Notes: generated from the sequence alone by a model not told the origin. A DNA stretch of 36,016 nucleotides from JAQICB01 sp046482735 (GCA_046482735.1 JAWOEL010000005.1:1-36016); one strand, 5' to 3'; counted from the first letter of the stretch, positions 25,726 through 35,072 are shown. Numbers and translations are program-made.

Positions 25726-26563
25726 TACAAATTCTTTAATAGACAAACTCATTGCTATTTCATTTGCAGAAGATATTGGAGACGGCGATCACACAACACT
25801 TTCGTGTATTTCTCAAGATATAACAGGTACTGCCCAATTACTGGTAAAACAACCCGGCATTCTATGTGGTGTAGATGTTGCTCTCACCATTTTCAAACAA
25901 TTTGATCCGAATTTGAAAGTTGATGTTATTCTTCAAGATGGAAGTGCTATCAAACCAGGCGATATTGCTTTTACCGTTAGTGGCAAAACCACATCTATAC
26001 TCCAAACAGAACGCTTAGTCTTAAATTTTATGCAACGTTTAAGTGGCATTGCAACAACAACACATACATATGTAAATTTACTCAAAGGCACACATACAAA
26101 AATACTAGACACACGCAAAACTACTCCCGGAATGCGTTTGCTCGAAAAACATGCGGTAAAAACCGGTGGTGGGTACAATCATAGAATAGGATTGTATGAC
26201 ATGATTCTTATTAAAGATAATCATATAGACTATGCTGGTGGTGTTTCTGAGGCAATAAAAAAAACACAGGAATACTTAAAAAACACAGGAAAAAATCTCA
26301 AAATAGAAGTAGAAGCTCGCAGCTTTAAAGAAATAGAAGAGATATTGAATTTTAATGTTGACCGTATTTTAATAGATAACTTTACTCCGGAAGAAACTCG
26401 TGAAGCTATTGCTTTAATAAACGGGAGGTGCGAAACAGAATCATCCGGTGGAATTACCAAAGAAAGCATTCGTGCATATGCCGAAGCAGGTGTTGACTAC
26501 ATCTCTGTGGGTGCTCTTACTCACCAAATAACAAGTCTGGATTTAAGTTTAAAAGCTGTTTAA
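25718..26563 (+). CDS. nadC: nicotinate-nucleotide pyrophosphorylase (carboxylating)
   Basis: The 281-aa product converts quinolinate and PRPP to nicotinate mononucleotide in de novo NAD synthesis. Typical motifs are EDIGDGDHTT at the N-terminus, KQPGILCGVDVA, ERLVLNFMQRLSGIATTTH, LDTRKTTPGMRLLEKHAV, KDNHIDYAGG, KIEVEARSFKE and the phosphate-binding end SSGGITKESIRAYAEAGVDY. All substrate-contacting Arg, Lys and His positions look intact. The start overlaps the DUF4783 gene by 8 bp and the alkaline-phosphatase-like gene follows after 13 bp, so it lies in the middle of an operon. Confidence 0.96.
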   Translation: MTNTNSLIDKLIAISFAEDIGDGDHTTLSCISQDITGTAQLLVKQPGILCGVDVALTIFKQFDPNLKVDVILQDGSAIKPGDIAFTVSGKTTSILQTERLVLNFMQRLSGIATTTHTYVNLLKGTHTKILDTRKTTPGMRLLEKHAVKTGGGYNHRIGLYDMILIKDNHIDYAGGVSEAIKKTQEYLKNTGKNLKIEVEARSFKEIEEILNFNVDRILIDNFTPEETREAIALINGRCETESSGGITKESIRAYAEAGVDYISVGALTHQITSLDLSLKAV

Positions 26564-26576
26564 TACGTTTTTTTTA

Positions 26577-28211
26577 ATGATTCGTACATTCCTTTTATTT
26601 TTACTGTGTGGTATTTCTTTTCAAAGTATTTCGGCTCAATCGTTTCCTCAGAAGCCAAAACTTATAGTTCATGTTGTGGTAGAACATATGCGATATGACT
26701 ATCTAACACGTTTTTATTCGCAGTTTGGAGATAATGGCTTCAAAAAAATAATACAATACGGGGCAACCTGCACCAACGCACACATTCCTTTTGCGTATGC
26801 CACCGCTCCTACCGCTTACGCCAGCATGTCTACCGGAAGCGTGCCATCCGAACATGGTATAGTTGGTGATGTGTGGTACAACAGAATTGCAAAAAAAGAA
26901 GTTTATCCTATACACGATAAGAATTACTATTGCTCGGGCTGTTCCAACAAAAAACTATATCAAGTGAGCCCTAAAAAATTAATAACAACAACTTTTGCCG
27001 ATGAACTTGAACTCGGCTCACAAGGAAAATCAAAAACATACAGTATCGGACTAACGCCCGAATCATCGGTTCTTATGGCTGGCAGAATGGCTGATGGTGT
27101 TTACTGGCTCGATACAAAAAGTGGAAATTGGGTAACAAGTGTCTATTATGATTATGAACTGCCCAAATGGTTGGTTGCGTTCAACAAGAAAAAAATTGCC
27201 GACACATATTTAAAGAAAACATGGAAACCAAAACATCCTCTTTCTTCGTACACCGAGTCGTTACCAGACGACACCGAGTTTGAGATTGGTATTTCCGATC
27301 AAATAACGTTCCCCTACAATTTATCTCAAATCACAAACAAATACAGCCCATACTCAATTCTTACACAAACACCTTTTGGAAATACCTATACAAAAGATCT
27401 GGCTATAACTACTATTGAAAAAGCTCATTTAGGATCAGATTCTCATACCGACTACATTTCAATTGCTTTTACAGCATTAGGCGAAATAACTAATGCGTAT
27501 GGTTCAATGTCTAAAGAAGTGGAAGATTGTGTTATTCGATTAGATACTGAAATCGGATTTTTAGTTAATTTTTTGGAATCAACCCTCGGAAAAGAAAATT
27601 TTATGTTAGTGCTTTCGTCTACATCAGGTGTAGAAACTCCTACCGAATACATCACACACAAAAAGAAGCAAGGTGGCACATTCAAAATGATTGAGGCAGT
27701 CTATATTCTGGAAAAACATTTAGAAACCATATACGGAAAAGGCCCGTGGATAGAATATTATCATAATAATCAGATATATTTAGACAGAACAACAATTGCA
27801 GAAAAAACACACGTTCCCCTTCAAACTGTTCAACAAGAAGCTTCGCTTTTTTTGCAGCAATTAGCAGGCATTCAAACAGTACTAACTGCAAGTGATATTA
27901 ACAAAACAGGATTTACCGACAATATAAAAAAACGTATTAGTAATAGTTATAACCAAAAACGCTCCGGTGATATTTTTATTGAACTCATGCCGGGATGGAG
28001 CGAAGAAACTATAAACAAAGTTGCTCAACATTCATCAACCTATACCGAAACTACTCATATACCTCTTATCTGGTATGGTTGGAAAATTGGTCCGCAAATT
28101 ATACATACTCAATTATATTCAAATGATATTGTTCCTACTTTATGCGAAATAATAGGCATTCAACGACCAAATGCCGCTTTTGGATCATATATAAACTCTA
28201 TAACTGAATAA
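26577..28211 (+). CDS. PafA-like alkaline phosphatase superfamily protein lacking most metal ligands (probable pseudoenzyme)
   Basis: The 544-aa protein has a signal peptide ending SISAQ (residue 21) and aligns by motif with the PafA/nucleotide-pyrophosphatase branch. VVVEHMRYDY fills the VVxDQMRxDY position and ATAPTAYASM holds the nucleophile Thr (Thr76). SVPSEHGIVGDVWYNR follows, and near the end HSSTYTETTHIPLIWYG keeps a ligand-type His (485). The other metal ligands are gone. Glu36 replaces the first Asp. The D-x3-H motif reads GEITN (Gly302, Asn306). The DHG motif reads TSG (Thr349, Ser350). It is therefore unlikely to be a two-zinc phosphatase. The length is normal and the frame intact, so it appears to be maintained. 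It lies 13 bp after nadC and 2 bp before an outer-membrane protein gene, suggesting an envelope role, which is inference. Confidence 0.85.
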   Translation: MIRTFLLFLLCGISFQSISAQSFPQKPKLIVHVVVEHMRYDYLTRFYSQFGDNGFKKIIQYGATCTNAHIPFAYATAPTAYASMSTGSVPSEHGIVGDVWYNRIAKKEVYPIHDKNYYCSGCSNKKLYQVSPKKLITTTFADELELGSQGKSKTYSIGLTPESSVLMAGRMADGVYWLDTKSGNWVTSVYYDYELPKWLVAFNKKKIADTYLKKTWKPKHPLSSYTESLPDDTEFEIGISDQITFPYNLSQITNKYSPYSILTQTPFGNTYTKDLAITTIEKAHLGSDSHTDYISIAFTALGEITNAYGSMSKEVEDCVIRLDTEIGFLVNFLESTLGKENFMLVLSSTSGVETPTEYITHKKKQGGTFKMIEAVYILEKHLETIYGKGPWIEYYHNNQIYLDRTTIAEKTHVPLQTVQQEASLFLQQLAGIQTVLTASDINKTGFTDNIKKRISNSYNQKRSGDIFIELMPGWSEETINKVAQHSSTYTETTHIPLIWYGWKIGPQIIHTQLYSNDIVPTLCEIIGIQRPNAAFGSYINSITE

Positions 28212-28213
28212 TT

Positions 28214-28960
28214 ATGAAATATCTTTTTCGACTCATTACTCTTTGTGCTCTAATATGTAGTGGTTTACATGCTCATAGTCAAAAACAAAGTTTTAAATCT
28301 ACTGAAACAAAAAAAGACTCTCTCAAAAACATATACGTAACAGGTTCTTATGGTATTCTTTTTCAGTATATGCCAACAGGACATGAAAATAAAGACTATA
28401 AAATTGGTCTTCGCCCAAGTATTTTAGTGAATTTTACACTCAACACTCATATTGATTTTTCAAAATATATTGGCATAATGCAAGGTTGTGCAATTAAAAA
28501 TGTGGGGTTTAAAACTCTCGATGAAACCATAGAATCTGTAGAATATGACAAAATAATACGACGCTCATACATGGCAGAAGCATATGCTGCTATTAAAATT
28601 GGTGCATTACAAAAATTTACTTTTTTCTACATTGGTGCCGGATATGGTTTTTCTACCCATTACCGACAAAAACAAGTGGAACACAACAGAAAAATTATAG
28701 ACAGCCAGTGGTTTAGTTCTGCAACCAAACAGTTTGTGCCTTCTATTGTTGCAGGTTACCAATTTTCTAACAATATACATGTACAACTGCAATATTTTTT
28801 ATCTGATTTCCTTAATCATTCATACAATAATAAATTTGGAGATTTTTCGAAATTCGACAATACACAAATTCTTCAGTTATCACTTTCATTTCAGAAAAAA
28901 GATACAGACTCAAAAAATACACTCAAAAATCTGGAGGATAATAAATTAATTGCTTTATAA
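28214..28960 (+). CDS. outer-membrane beta-barrel protein
   Basis: The 248-aa protein has a signal peptide (cleavage near HAHSQ, residue 23). Amphipathic strands and aromatic turns follow, such as KFTFFYIGAGYGFSTHYRQK and NIHVQLQYFLSDFLNHSYN, typical of an 8- to 10-strand porin-like or PorT-like barrel. The C-terminal strand ends LQLSLSFQ, and a short charged tail of about 20 residues follows it, which is unusual for a barrel. I do not recognise a named family. It starts 2 bp after the pseudoenzyme gene, so the two may be a functional pair. Confidence 0.75.
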   Translation: MKYLFRLITLCALICSGLHAHSQKQSFKSTETKKDSLKNIYVTGSYGILFQYMPTGHENKDYKIGLRPSILVNFTLNTHIDFSKYIGIMQGCAIKNVGFKTLDETIESVEYDKIIRRSYMAEAYAAIKIGALQKFTFFYIGAGYGFSTHYRQKQVEHNRKIIDSQWFSSATKQFVPSIVAGYQFSNNIHVQLQYFLSDFLNHSYNNKFGDFSKFDNTQILQLSLSFQKKDTDSKNTLKNLEDNKLIAL

Positions 28961-29044
28961 CTCCTTCAAAAACACAATTATGAATCAACATATTGAAATA
29001 GCATAAATTCTTATAATAGGCACAATTAATACCTAAAAAAACAA

Positions 29045-29518
29045 ATGAAAATAACGTGTATAATGATTGGGAAAACAGACGAAGCATACCTGAAATACGG
29101 TATAGAAAAATATACACAACGACTTTCCCGCTATTGCACATTTTCGTGGATTGAAATTCCTGATACAGCTCGTTCAAAAAAAATATCAGCACTCGAACAA
29201 AAGAAAAAAGAGGCAGCTATACTTTCTCAAAAAATACCACCTCAATCTACTGTATTTTTACTTGATGAGAAAGGGAAAGACTATACATCAGAACAATTTG
29301 CCCGACACATCGAACATCAGGAAATTAACTCAACCAAAGAACTTTGTTTTGTAATAGGTGGCCCATACGGCTTCGCAGACTCTGTATATGCACAATATCC
29401 TACAAAAATATCACTTTCAAAAATGACATTTTCACACCAAATGATACGTGTGTTTTTATGTGAGCAAATATACCGTGCATACTCAATAATTTACAACTTA
29501 CCATACCACCATAAATAA
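29045..29518 (+). CDS. rlmH: 23S rRNA (pseudouridine(1915)-N3)-methyltransferase RlmH
   Basis: The 157-aa SPOUT methyltransferase is of standard length. It methylates pseudouridine 1915 in helix 69 of 23S rRNA. Recognisable parts are the LLDEKGKDYTSEQFA segment, the SAM-knot FVIGGPYGFADSVY and the C-terminal LSKMTFSHQMIRVFLCEQIY, with YNLPYHHK at the very end; all are hallmarks of RlmH. It is 84 bp after the outer-membrane protein gene. In this phylum rlmH is often close to DUF4783 and nadC, so the neighbourhood is conserved in content, though here two envelope genes lie in between. Confidence 0.97.
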   Translation: MKITCIMIGKTDEAYLKYGIEKYTQRLSRYCTFSWIEIPDTARSKKISALEQKKKEAAILSQKIPPQSTVFLLDEKGKDYTSEQFARHIEHQEINSTKELCFVIGGPYGFADSVYAQYPTKISLSKMTFSHQMIRVFLCEQIYRAYSIIYNLPYHHK

Positions 29519-29524
29519 TTTTAT

Positions 29525-29532
29525 TATTTTTG
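29525..29532 (+). promoter_or_regulatory. -7 promoter element of the large histidine kinase gene
   Basis: An exact TATTTTTG, 20 bases before the TTG start codon of the kinase, with no clear TTTG at the -33 position. The implied leader, about 13 nt, supports the TTG as the real start. Confidence 0.4.
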
Positions 29533-29551
29533 ATGATATAAAACAAAAAAT

Positions 29552-32500
29552 TTGAAAATACACACATACATAGAGCGATATAAATTTTTACTAATTTCAG
29601 GAATCTTGTTGTTTTCTGCCATGTTAGTGGAAACCAACTACTTTAATCAAAAATTCAACAGACAACACGCACAGCTGTTTGAAAAAATTATACAAGCAAA
29701 ACAAGAGTATGCTCAAGAAATTATTTCAGACATATATAATGTTAAAGCCCCGACATATCAAGCATATCAAAAAATTACCAAAAACAAAAACCGATTAATT
29801 ACAAACCAAAAAATCAGTTTTTTTGTATACGCACACGACTCACTAACATATTGGAACAACAACACCTGTACCCTTCCCGATTCGGTACGTTCAAATCCCG
29901 AAAAACATACAATAATATTTATAAACAATATATGGTATTTAAATACCTATACACAAACCGATAGTATTTCTGCCTTTGTGCTTTCAGAAATTAAAACCGA
30001 ATATCCATACGAAAATAAATATTTAGAAAACCACTTTCACTCAGATTTTAATATTAATAAGAATATAAAAATATCCACAACCCCCACCGACAATTCTTAC
30101 AATATACAATTACCTAATGGTGATTTTCTTCTCGGACTAGAAAAAAATCATGGACGCACCAATAATACTATCCAACGGTATCTTTCAATAAGTTTATATA
30201 TCATTGGCATTATTTTTCTGTTAATTTTCATGCATTATTTTTTAATAAAAATCAAAAAACGCTATATCCGTGATATTATAAATATATTATTTTTTATAAT
30301 TGCATTCATCATTCGCTATTGGATGATTGAAAATCAAATTCCATACGTATGCTACACTACCGATTTGTTTAATTCTGACTATTACGCCACATCAGACTTT
30401 ACCCCTTCATTAGGTGATTTATTTATAAACATTTTACTTTTTTTATATTTTGTATACCAAATAAAATTCCGCATACACGATTGGAAACCAAAGAGATTAA
30501 TATCAAAATTCACAAGCATATTAGTCTTTTCGATTGTAAGCGTATTACTGTTCACTCTTATCGTAAACATTTACGAGTCTCTCATTTACGACTCTATTAT
30601 TAATTTAGAGTTTCATAAATTGTTTGACACATCATTTTTAAGTTTTGTTGCCTATGCTCTTATCGGCATTGTAATGTTTAGCTACTTTGTTCTACTGTTT
30701 GCCGGATACAAAACACTTAACCAATCACAGGTATCAATTCGTCATTACATCACATTCATCCCTGCTACAATTATTCTCGCATCATATATTATTTACGAAC
30801 TAAATGGTGTACGAAATATCATATATTTTAGTGCTTTTCTACTTATAACACACGGGCTTTTTATATACAAGTCATACAAAAAAAACCTGCATTTTTCCAA
30901 ATCATTTCGAATTACGCTTCTTTTTATTGCAGCACTTTTTTCTCAACTATACATGCAGGAACATATACATAATAAGCAAACAGAAATCAAAAAATTACTC
31001 GCGGTTAACTTAACAAACGAACAAGACCCGGTTGCCGAAATCTTATTGCGCGATATAAAAGAAAAAATGAAAAAAGACACGCAACTTCGCTCAATGCTCC
31101 AGCAAAAAAATGTTGCAGATAAAAAAATAAACACCTACCTTCAACAAAGGTATTTTAGCGGTTTTTTAAACAGATATAGTCTGGAAAGCACTATTTGTGG
31201 AACCTCAACAAATTTTCCACAATCAAACAAACTACAAAACTGTGAACTCTACTTTTCTAATATTATAGAAAAATACGGTATACAATTAGCAAATAATGAT
31301 TATTATTTTTTAAACAATCAAAATGGTAGTATAAGCTATTTTGACTCATTAACATATACATGGAATAATGGTAAAATCACAAAACTCTATATAGAACTCA
31401 ACTCCAAACGCATTTCACAAGAACTGGGTTACCCGGAGCTCTTACTCGAAAAAAACTTAATTCGCGAAGATTTATTTAATTATTCATATGCAAAATATGT
31501 TCATTCCAAACTGATAAGCCAAAAAGGTTCATATCCCTATCCATTAGAAGTTGCACACAGCCCCAAACTTCACTCATATTATACATATACACACAAGAAT
31601 GTACAACATATAGTATATAAATCGAACCACAACACAAACATTATTGTTAGTTCTACACAACCAACACTATTTGAACATATTGTGTCGTTTTCATACATTT
31701 TTATATATTTTTTCCTGTTACTTTTATTATATGACCTCAACCAAAAAAAATCTTTACAACACCTCATTCGCATACAAACGTTTACGGATAAAATAAAACT
31801 TTCATTAATTTCCATAGTGCTCGCAGCTATCCTTTTAACCGGTGTAAGCTTAGTTATACTTAACATTCATCAATACTCAGAAGCACAAAAAAATAATGTG
31901 AAAGAAAAAATGCAATCTATAATTATAGAACTGGAACAAGACATTCACGAAACAGAATCTATACACAGTATTAAAAATAAACTGAATTCAAAATTATTGG
32001 AATTTGCCAACACCTACTTTACAGATATAAATATATACGACACACACGGAAATCTAACAGCAACTTCCAGACCTGAGATTTTCAACTACAAACTCACAAG
32101 CAGAAAAATTAATTCTGACGCTTTTTTTCACTTATCACATAAAAAACAGCAAGAATATATACATAAAGAGTCTATAGAAAAACTCGATTACACTTCTGCA
32201 TATGCTCCTTTGACAAACGCAGAAAACGAAATTATTGGATATATAAACCTGCCGTATTTTTCCAAACAAGCCGAACTCAGCCAACAAATCAGTTCACTAA
32301 TAGTTGCTATACTCAACATTTTTGTGTTACTGATAATAATTTCAACAATAGTAGCAGCATTTCTTTCTAACAAAATAACCTTTCCATTGCAAATACTCAG
32401 AGATAAAATGAAGTTGGTTCAATTAGGAAATAAAAATGAGAAAATTTCATGGAATGCTTCTGATGAAATAGGTAATCTAATAGAAAACTACAATTCCATG

Positions 32501-33220
32501 ATTGACCAATTAGAGTTAAGTGCAGAAAAATTAGCAAAAAATGAACGAGAAGAAGCCTGGCGTGAAATGGCAAAACAAATAGCCCATGAAATAAAAAATC
32601 CTCTGACTCCTATGAAGTTAAACATTCAGCTTTTACAAAAAGCATGGATGCAAAACGACCCAAAATTTGAAAACAGACTACAGTCTATATCAAATAGTTT
32701 AATCGAACAAATTGAAACATTAGCCGAAACAGCTACTTCATTTTCAAATTTTGCTAAAATTTCAGAAGGTACGCATGAAAATATTGAAATTACTCAATTA
32801 CTTCACAATACGATTATCCTTTTTAAACAAGAAAAAAATATTGAAATAAAAACACATATTCAAGAAAAAAATATTTTCGTATACGCAAACAAAGATAAAC
32901 TCATGCGTGTGTTTAATAATATTTTAAAAAATGCTATACAATCAATACCGGAAGAAGAAAAGGGAATCATAGATGTCTCTCTCGAATTATGTGAGCAAAG
33001 TGTCTGCATAACATTTTCTGACAATGGAAAAGGCATTGCTGATGAGATAAAAGACAAGTTGTTTTCACCAAGTTTTACGACAAAAAATACAGGTAGCGGT
33101 TTGGGGTTAGCTATTTGCAAAAAAATTCTTGAAAGCATACACGGAACAATTTGGTTTGAATCTCAAGAACACTCCGGAACAACATTCTTTATTCAATTAC
33201 CATACGTAGATATAGAATAG
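29552..33220 (+). CDS. large multi-membrane-segment sensor histidine kinase (NtrY-like)
   Basis: The 1,222-aa protein starts at TTG (29552). An in-frame TGA lies five codons upstream, no ATG precedes the first membrane segment, and a -7 element sits at the right distance. It has an N-terminal membrane helix (about 11-27), an outside domain, a cluster of about seven or eight helices (about 210-480), a second outside domain (to about 705), two further helices near 710 and 755, another sensor region, then a helix (about 910-935) with HAMP (FPLQILRDKMKLVQLGN). The HisKA domain has IAHEIKNPLTPMKLN (phospho-His 1012) and HATPase_c has NNILKNAIQSIPEEE, SDNGKGI and GSGLGLAI. No response regulator is adjacent, so the partner is unknown. 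It ends in TAG. The seven-helix block may be the signal-sensing part. Confidence 0.9.
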   Translation: MKIHTYIERYKFLLISGILLFSAMLVETNYFNQKFNRQHAQLFEKIIQAKQEYAQEIISDIYNVKAPTYQAYQKITKNKNRLITNQKISFFVYAHDSLTYWNNNTCTLPDSVRSNPEKHTIIFINNIWYLNTYTQTDSISAFVLSEIKTEYPYENKYLENHFHSDFNINKNIKISTTPTDNSYNIQLPNGDFLLGLEKNHGRTNNTIQRYLSISLYIIGIIFLLIFMHYFLIKIKKRYIRDIINILFFIIAFIIRYWMIENQIPYVCYTTDLFNSDYYATSDFTPSLGDLFINILLFLYFVYQIKFRIHDWKPKRLISKFTSILVFSIVSVLLFTLIVNIYESLIYDSIINLEFHKLFDTSFLSFVAYALIGIVMFSYFVLLFAGYKTLNQSQVSIRHYITFIPATIILASYIIYELNGVRNIIYFSAFLLITHGLFIYKSYKKNLHFSKSFRITLLFIAALFSQLYMQEHIHNKQTEIKKLLAVNLTNEQDPVAEILLRDIKEKMKKDTQLRSMLQQKNVADKKINTYLQQRYFSGFLNRYSLESTICGTSTNFPQSNKLQNCELYFSNIIEKYGIQLANNDYYFLNNQNGSISYFDSLTYTWNNGKITKLYIELNSKRISQELGYPELLLEKNLIREDLFNYSYAKYVHSKLISQKGSYPYPLEVAHSPKLHSYYTYTHKNVQHIVYKSNHNTNIIVSSTQPTLFEHIVSFSYIFIYFFLLLLLYDLNQKKSLQHLIRIQTFTDKIKLSLISIVLAAILLTGVSLVILNIHQYSEAQKNNVKEKMQSIIIELEQDIHETESIHSIKNKLNSKLLEFANTYFTDINIYDTHGNLTATSRPEIFNYKLTSRKINSDAFFHLSHKKQQEYIHKESIEKLDYTSAYAPLTNAENEIIGYINLPYFSKQAELSQQISSLIVAILNIFVLLIIISTIVAAFLSNKITFPLQILRDKMKLVQLGNKNEKISWNASDEIGNLIENYNSMIDQLELSAEKLAKNEREEAWREMAKQIAHEIKNPLTPMKLNIQLLQKAWMQNDPKFENRLQSISNSLIEQIETLAETATSFSNFAKISEGTHENIEITQLLHNTIILFKQEKNIEIKTHIQEKNIFVYANKDKLMRVFNNILKNAIQSIPEEEKGIIDVSLELCEQSVCITFSDNGKGIADEIKDKLFSPSFTTKNTGSGLGLAICKKILESIHGTIWFESQEHSGTTFFIQLPYVDIE

Positions 33221-33348
33221 CAAACACAATGCCTCTTACGGAAGATTTGTATTAAAATTTTCAGAATAGATTCGTTTTTTCTAATCTTTGCAAAATCTGC
33301 TTTCATAATAGTTAACTTGTATGGTCAACCTATATCAAGGATTGAGAC

Positions 33349-33384
33349 AAAAAAAATGCCGGAAAAACTCCCGGCATATATTTT
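33349..33384. terminator. bidirectional intrinsic terminator between convergent genes
   Basis: The stem ATGCCGG / CCGGCAT (33356-33362 and 33371-33377), with an 8-base loop, is flanked by eight A on the left (a U-run for the minus transcript) and ATATTTTTAT on the right (for the plus transcript). It lies between the kinase gene (plus, ends 33220) and the nitronate monooxygenase-like gene (minus, ends 33441) and can stop both. Nothing else is apparent in this 220-bp gap. Confidence 0.85.
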
Positions 33385-33440
33385 TATCTTAATGAAAAAC
33401 ATGTTCTACAAAAATCATGTTATTATATATGTGCATTGCA

Positions 33441-34517
33441 CTATTTATATTTTTCAACTTGTTGATTATATTCTTGTATAACCTCATCAAAAATTGATTT
33501 CACGGACTGAATTTCTTTAGCACGATACGCATTGCTACCGGCAAAACAAAATCCATTATCCAAATCACCTTTTGCCGCGTTAAACAAAGCCTCTGATATA
33601 CAAAACGGCACATTTCTGTAATCACAGGTTTTCAAACATTGCCATGGACAATTTACCGGTTTTTTCTTGTCTTGAATAATATCTTTTACAAAATCATTAG
33701 AAATAACTCTGCCAGGCATGCCAACCGGACTATCGATAATAACAATATCATCTTCGGTACACGAAATATATGCTTGTTTAAACTCATCAGACACATCACA
33801 TTCTGTACTCGTAACAAAGCGAGTGCCCATTTTTACACCATTTGCACCTAACTGCATGATATCATACATCTCTTTTCCTGAGTATATACCACCGGCAGCA
33901 ATAACGGGTATTTCAATACCATATTTTTGCTCATACGGTTTTACTATTTTTACAACCTCTGGAATTATAGAATTCAATGCCTCCGGATCCGCAAAAATTT
34001 CATCTTTCGCAAACCCAATATGTCCCCCACATAAATTTCCTTCTACAACAATTGCATCAGGTACTCGGTTATATTTTTTGTCCCAATATGAGAAAATTAA
34101 ATTTGCCACTCGTACTGACGAAACTTTAGGAACAAATTTAGTGTGAGATTTTTCAAAAACAGAGGGGTCTTTTAAAAACAATCCTGCTCCAATAAATGCT
34201 ATATCAATTTCTTCATCAACAGCAACATGCAATAAATCATCGAAATCAGACACTGCCATCATTACATTAACTCCCAAAATACCGGAAGTTTTAGCACGTG
34301 CCTTTTGTATTTCTTTACGAAGTGCTACTTTATTTGATTCTTTATAATGCTTTCTGTAATTTGGTTCGGTCATACCTATGCCTACAGCAGATATTACACC
34401 TACACCACCTTCATTTGCCACAGCCGCGGCTAAATTAGACAAAGACACTGCTATGCCCATGCCACCTTGTATTATGGGTACTTTTATGGTAAGATCACCT
34501 ATATGTATTGATTTCAT
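33441..34517 (-). CDS. nitronate monooxygenase / 2-nitropropane dioxygenase family flavoenzyme
   Basis: The 358-aa protein has the FMN TIM-barrel motifs: VPIIQGGMGIAVSLSNLAAA at the N-terminus, VEGNLCGGHIGFA with the candidate catalytic His, VIAAGGIYSGKEM, and NGVKMGTRFVTSTEC (phosphate-binding). The C-terminal part has CPWQCLKTC and FCFAGSNAYR, common in the bacterial branch of this family. These enzymes oxidise alkyl nitronates with FMN and O2; FabK (enoyl-ACP reductase) is a related alternative but its motifs are less well matched. It ends in TAG. A perfect 18-bp palindrome lies 32 bp before the start codon, so the gene is probably under repressor control. Confidence 0.88.
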   Translation of the reverse strand: MKSIHIGDLTIKVPIIQGGMGIAVSLSNLAAAVANEGGVGVISAVGIGMTEPNYRKHYKESNKVALRKEIQKARAKTSGILGVNVMMAVSDFDDLLHVAVDEEIDIAFIGAGLFLKDPSVFEKSHTKFVPKVSSVRVANLIFSYWDKKYNRVPDAIVVEGNLCGGHIGFAKDEIFADPEALNSIIPEVVKIVKPYEQKYGIEIPVIAAGGIYSGKEMYDIMQLGANGVKMGTRFVTSTECDVSDEFKQAYISCTEDDIVIIDSPVGMPGRVISNDFVKDIIQDKKKPVNCPWQCLKTCDYRNVPFCISEALFNAAKGDLDNGFCFAGSNAYRAKEIQSVKSIFDEVIQEYNQQVEKYK

Positions 34518-34549
34518 AAAAAAGAAAAGATAAATCTGTTATTATATTG

Positions 34550-34567
34550 TGAGAATAATTATTCTCA
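34550..34567. promoter_or_regulatory. perfect 18-bp palindrome, candidate repressor operator
   Basis: TGAGAATAATTATTCTCA is its own reverse complement over all 18 bases. It lies 32 bp upstream of the nitronate monooxygenase-like gene start, where a repressor could block transcription. The arrangement resembles operators of Fur/PerR-type and other metal- or redox-sensing regulators, but the family cannot be decided from one site. Confidence 0.55.
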
Positions 34568-35072
34568 TTAAAATTATAAAATTTATACATGCTATAACGA
34601 ATATATAAACACTATTTGTAACTATTTCCTGCACACGTATTTAGAAAATAAAAATTCTATTTCTATTTTTCAAAACACAATACTTACAGAAAAGCGACAC
34701 AAAGGTACAGAAAAAGATGGAAAAAATATATGCTTTTATTATTATTTCGCACATTATTATAATTTATTCTATCTTCATTAAATATTCCATCACCATATTC
34801 TTTTTCTAAGTTTCAGTGCAAGAACTCCAAACACATCCCCAAAGTATTTTCAATATAGACTATTATTCTCATCATAAAAAACAACCATCCCAAGAATCGA
34901 TACTCATTAATTTTCAAGATTTCGAAAACCTTATATTTAAACTTTTCGTATCAAAATTACAGGAAAAAGTAGTTTTCGTGCAAGCACTATTTATTCATAG
35001 TATCAACAAATATAGAAACACAAACAGTACATTAAAAAAAAACTAATTTGTAGTACGTAAATTATACCATTG

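Noticed and set aside
34816..35046. A 76-codon frame starting with GTG in the large intergenic region
   Set aside because: No recognised domain, no signal peptide, no promoter or ribosome site, composition like the AT-rich background. Kept only as a remark.
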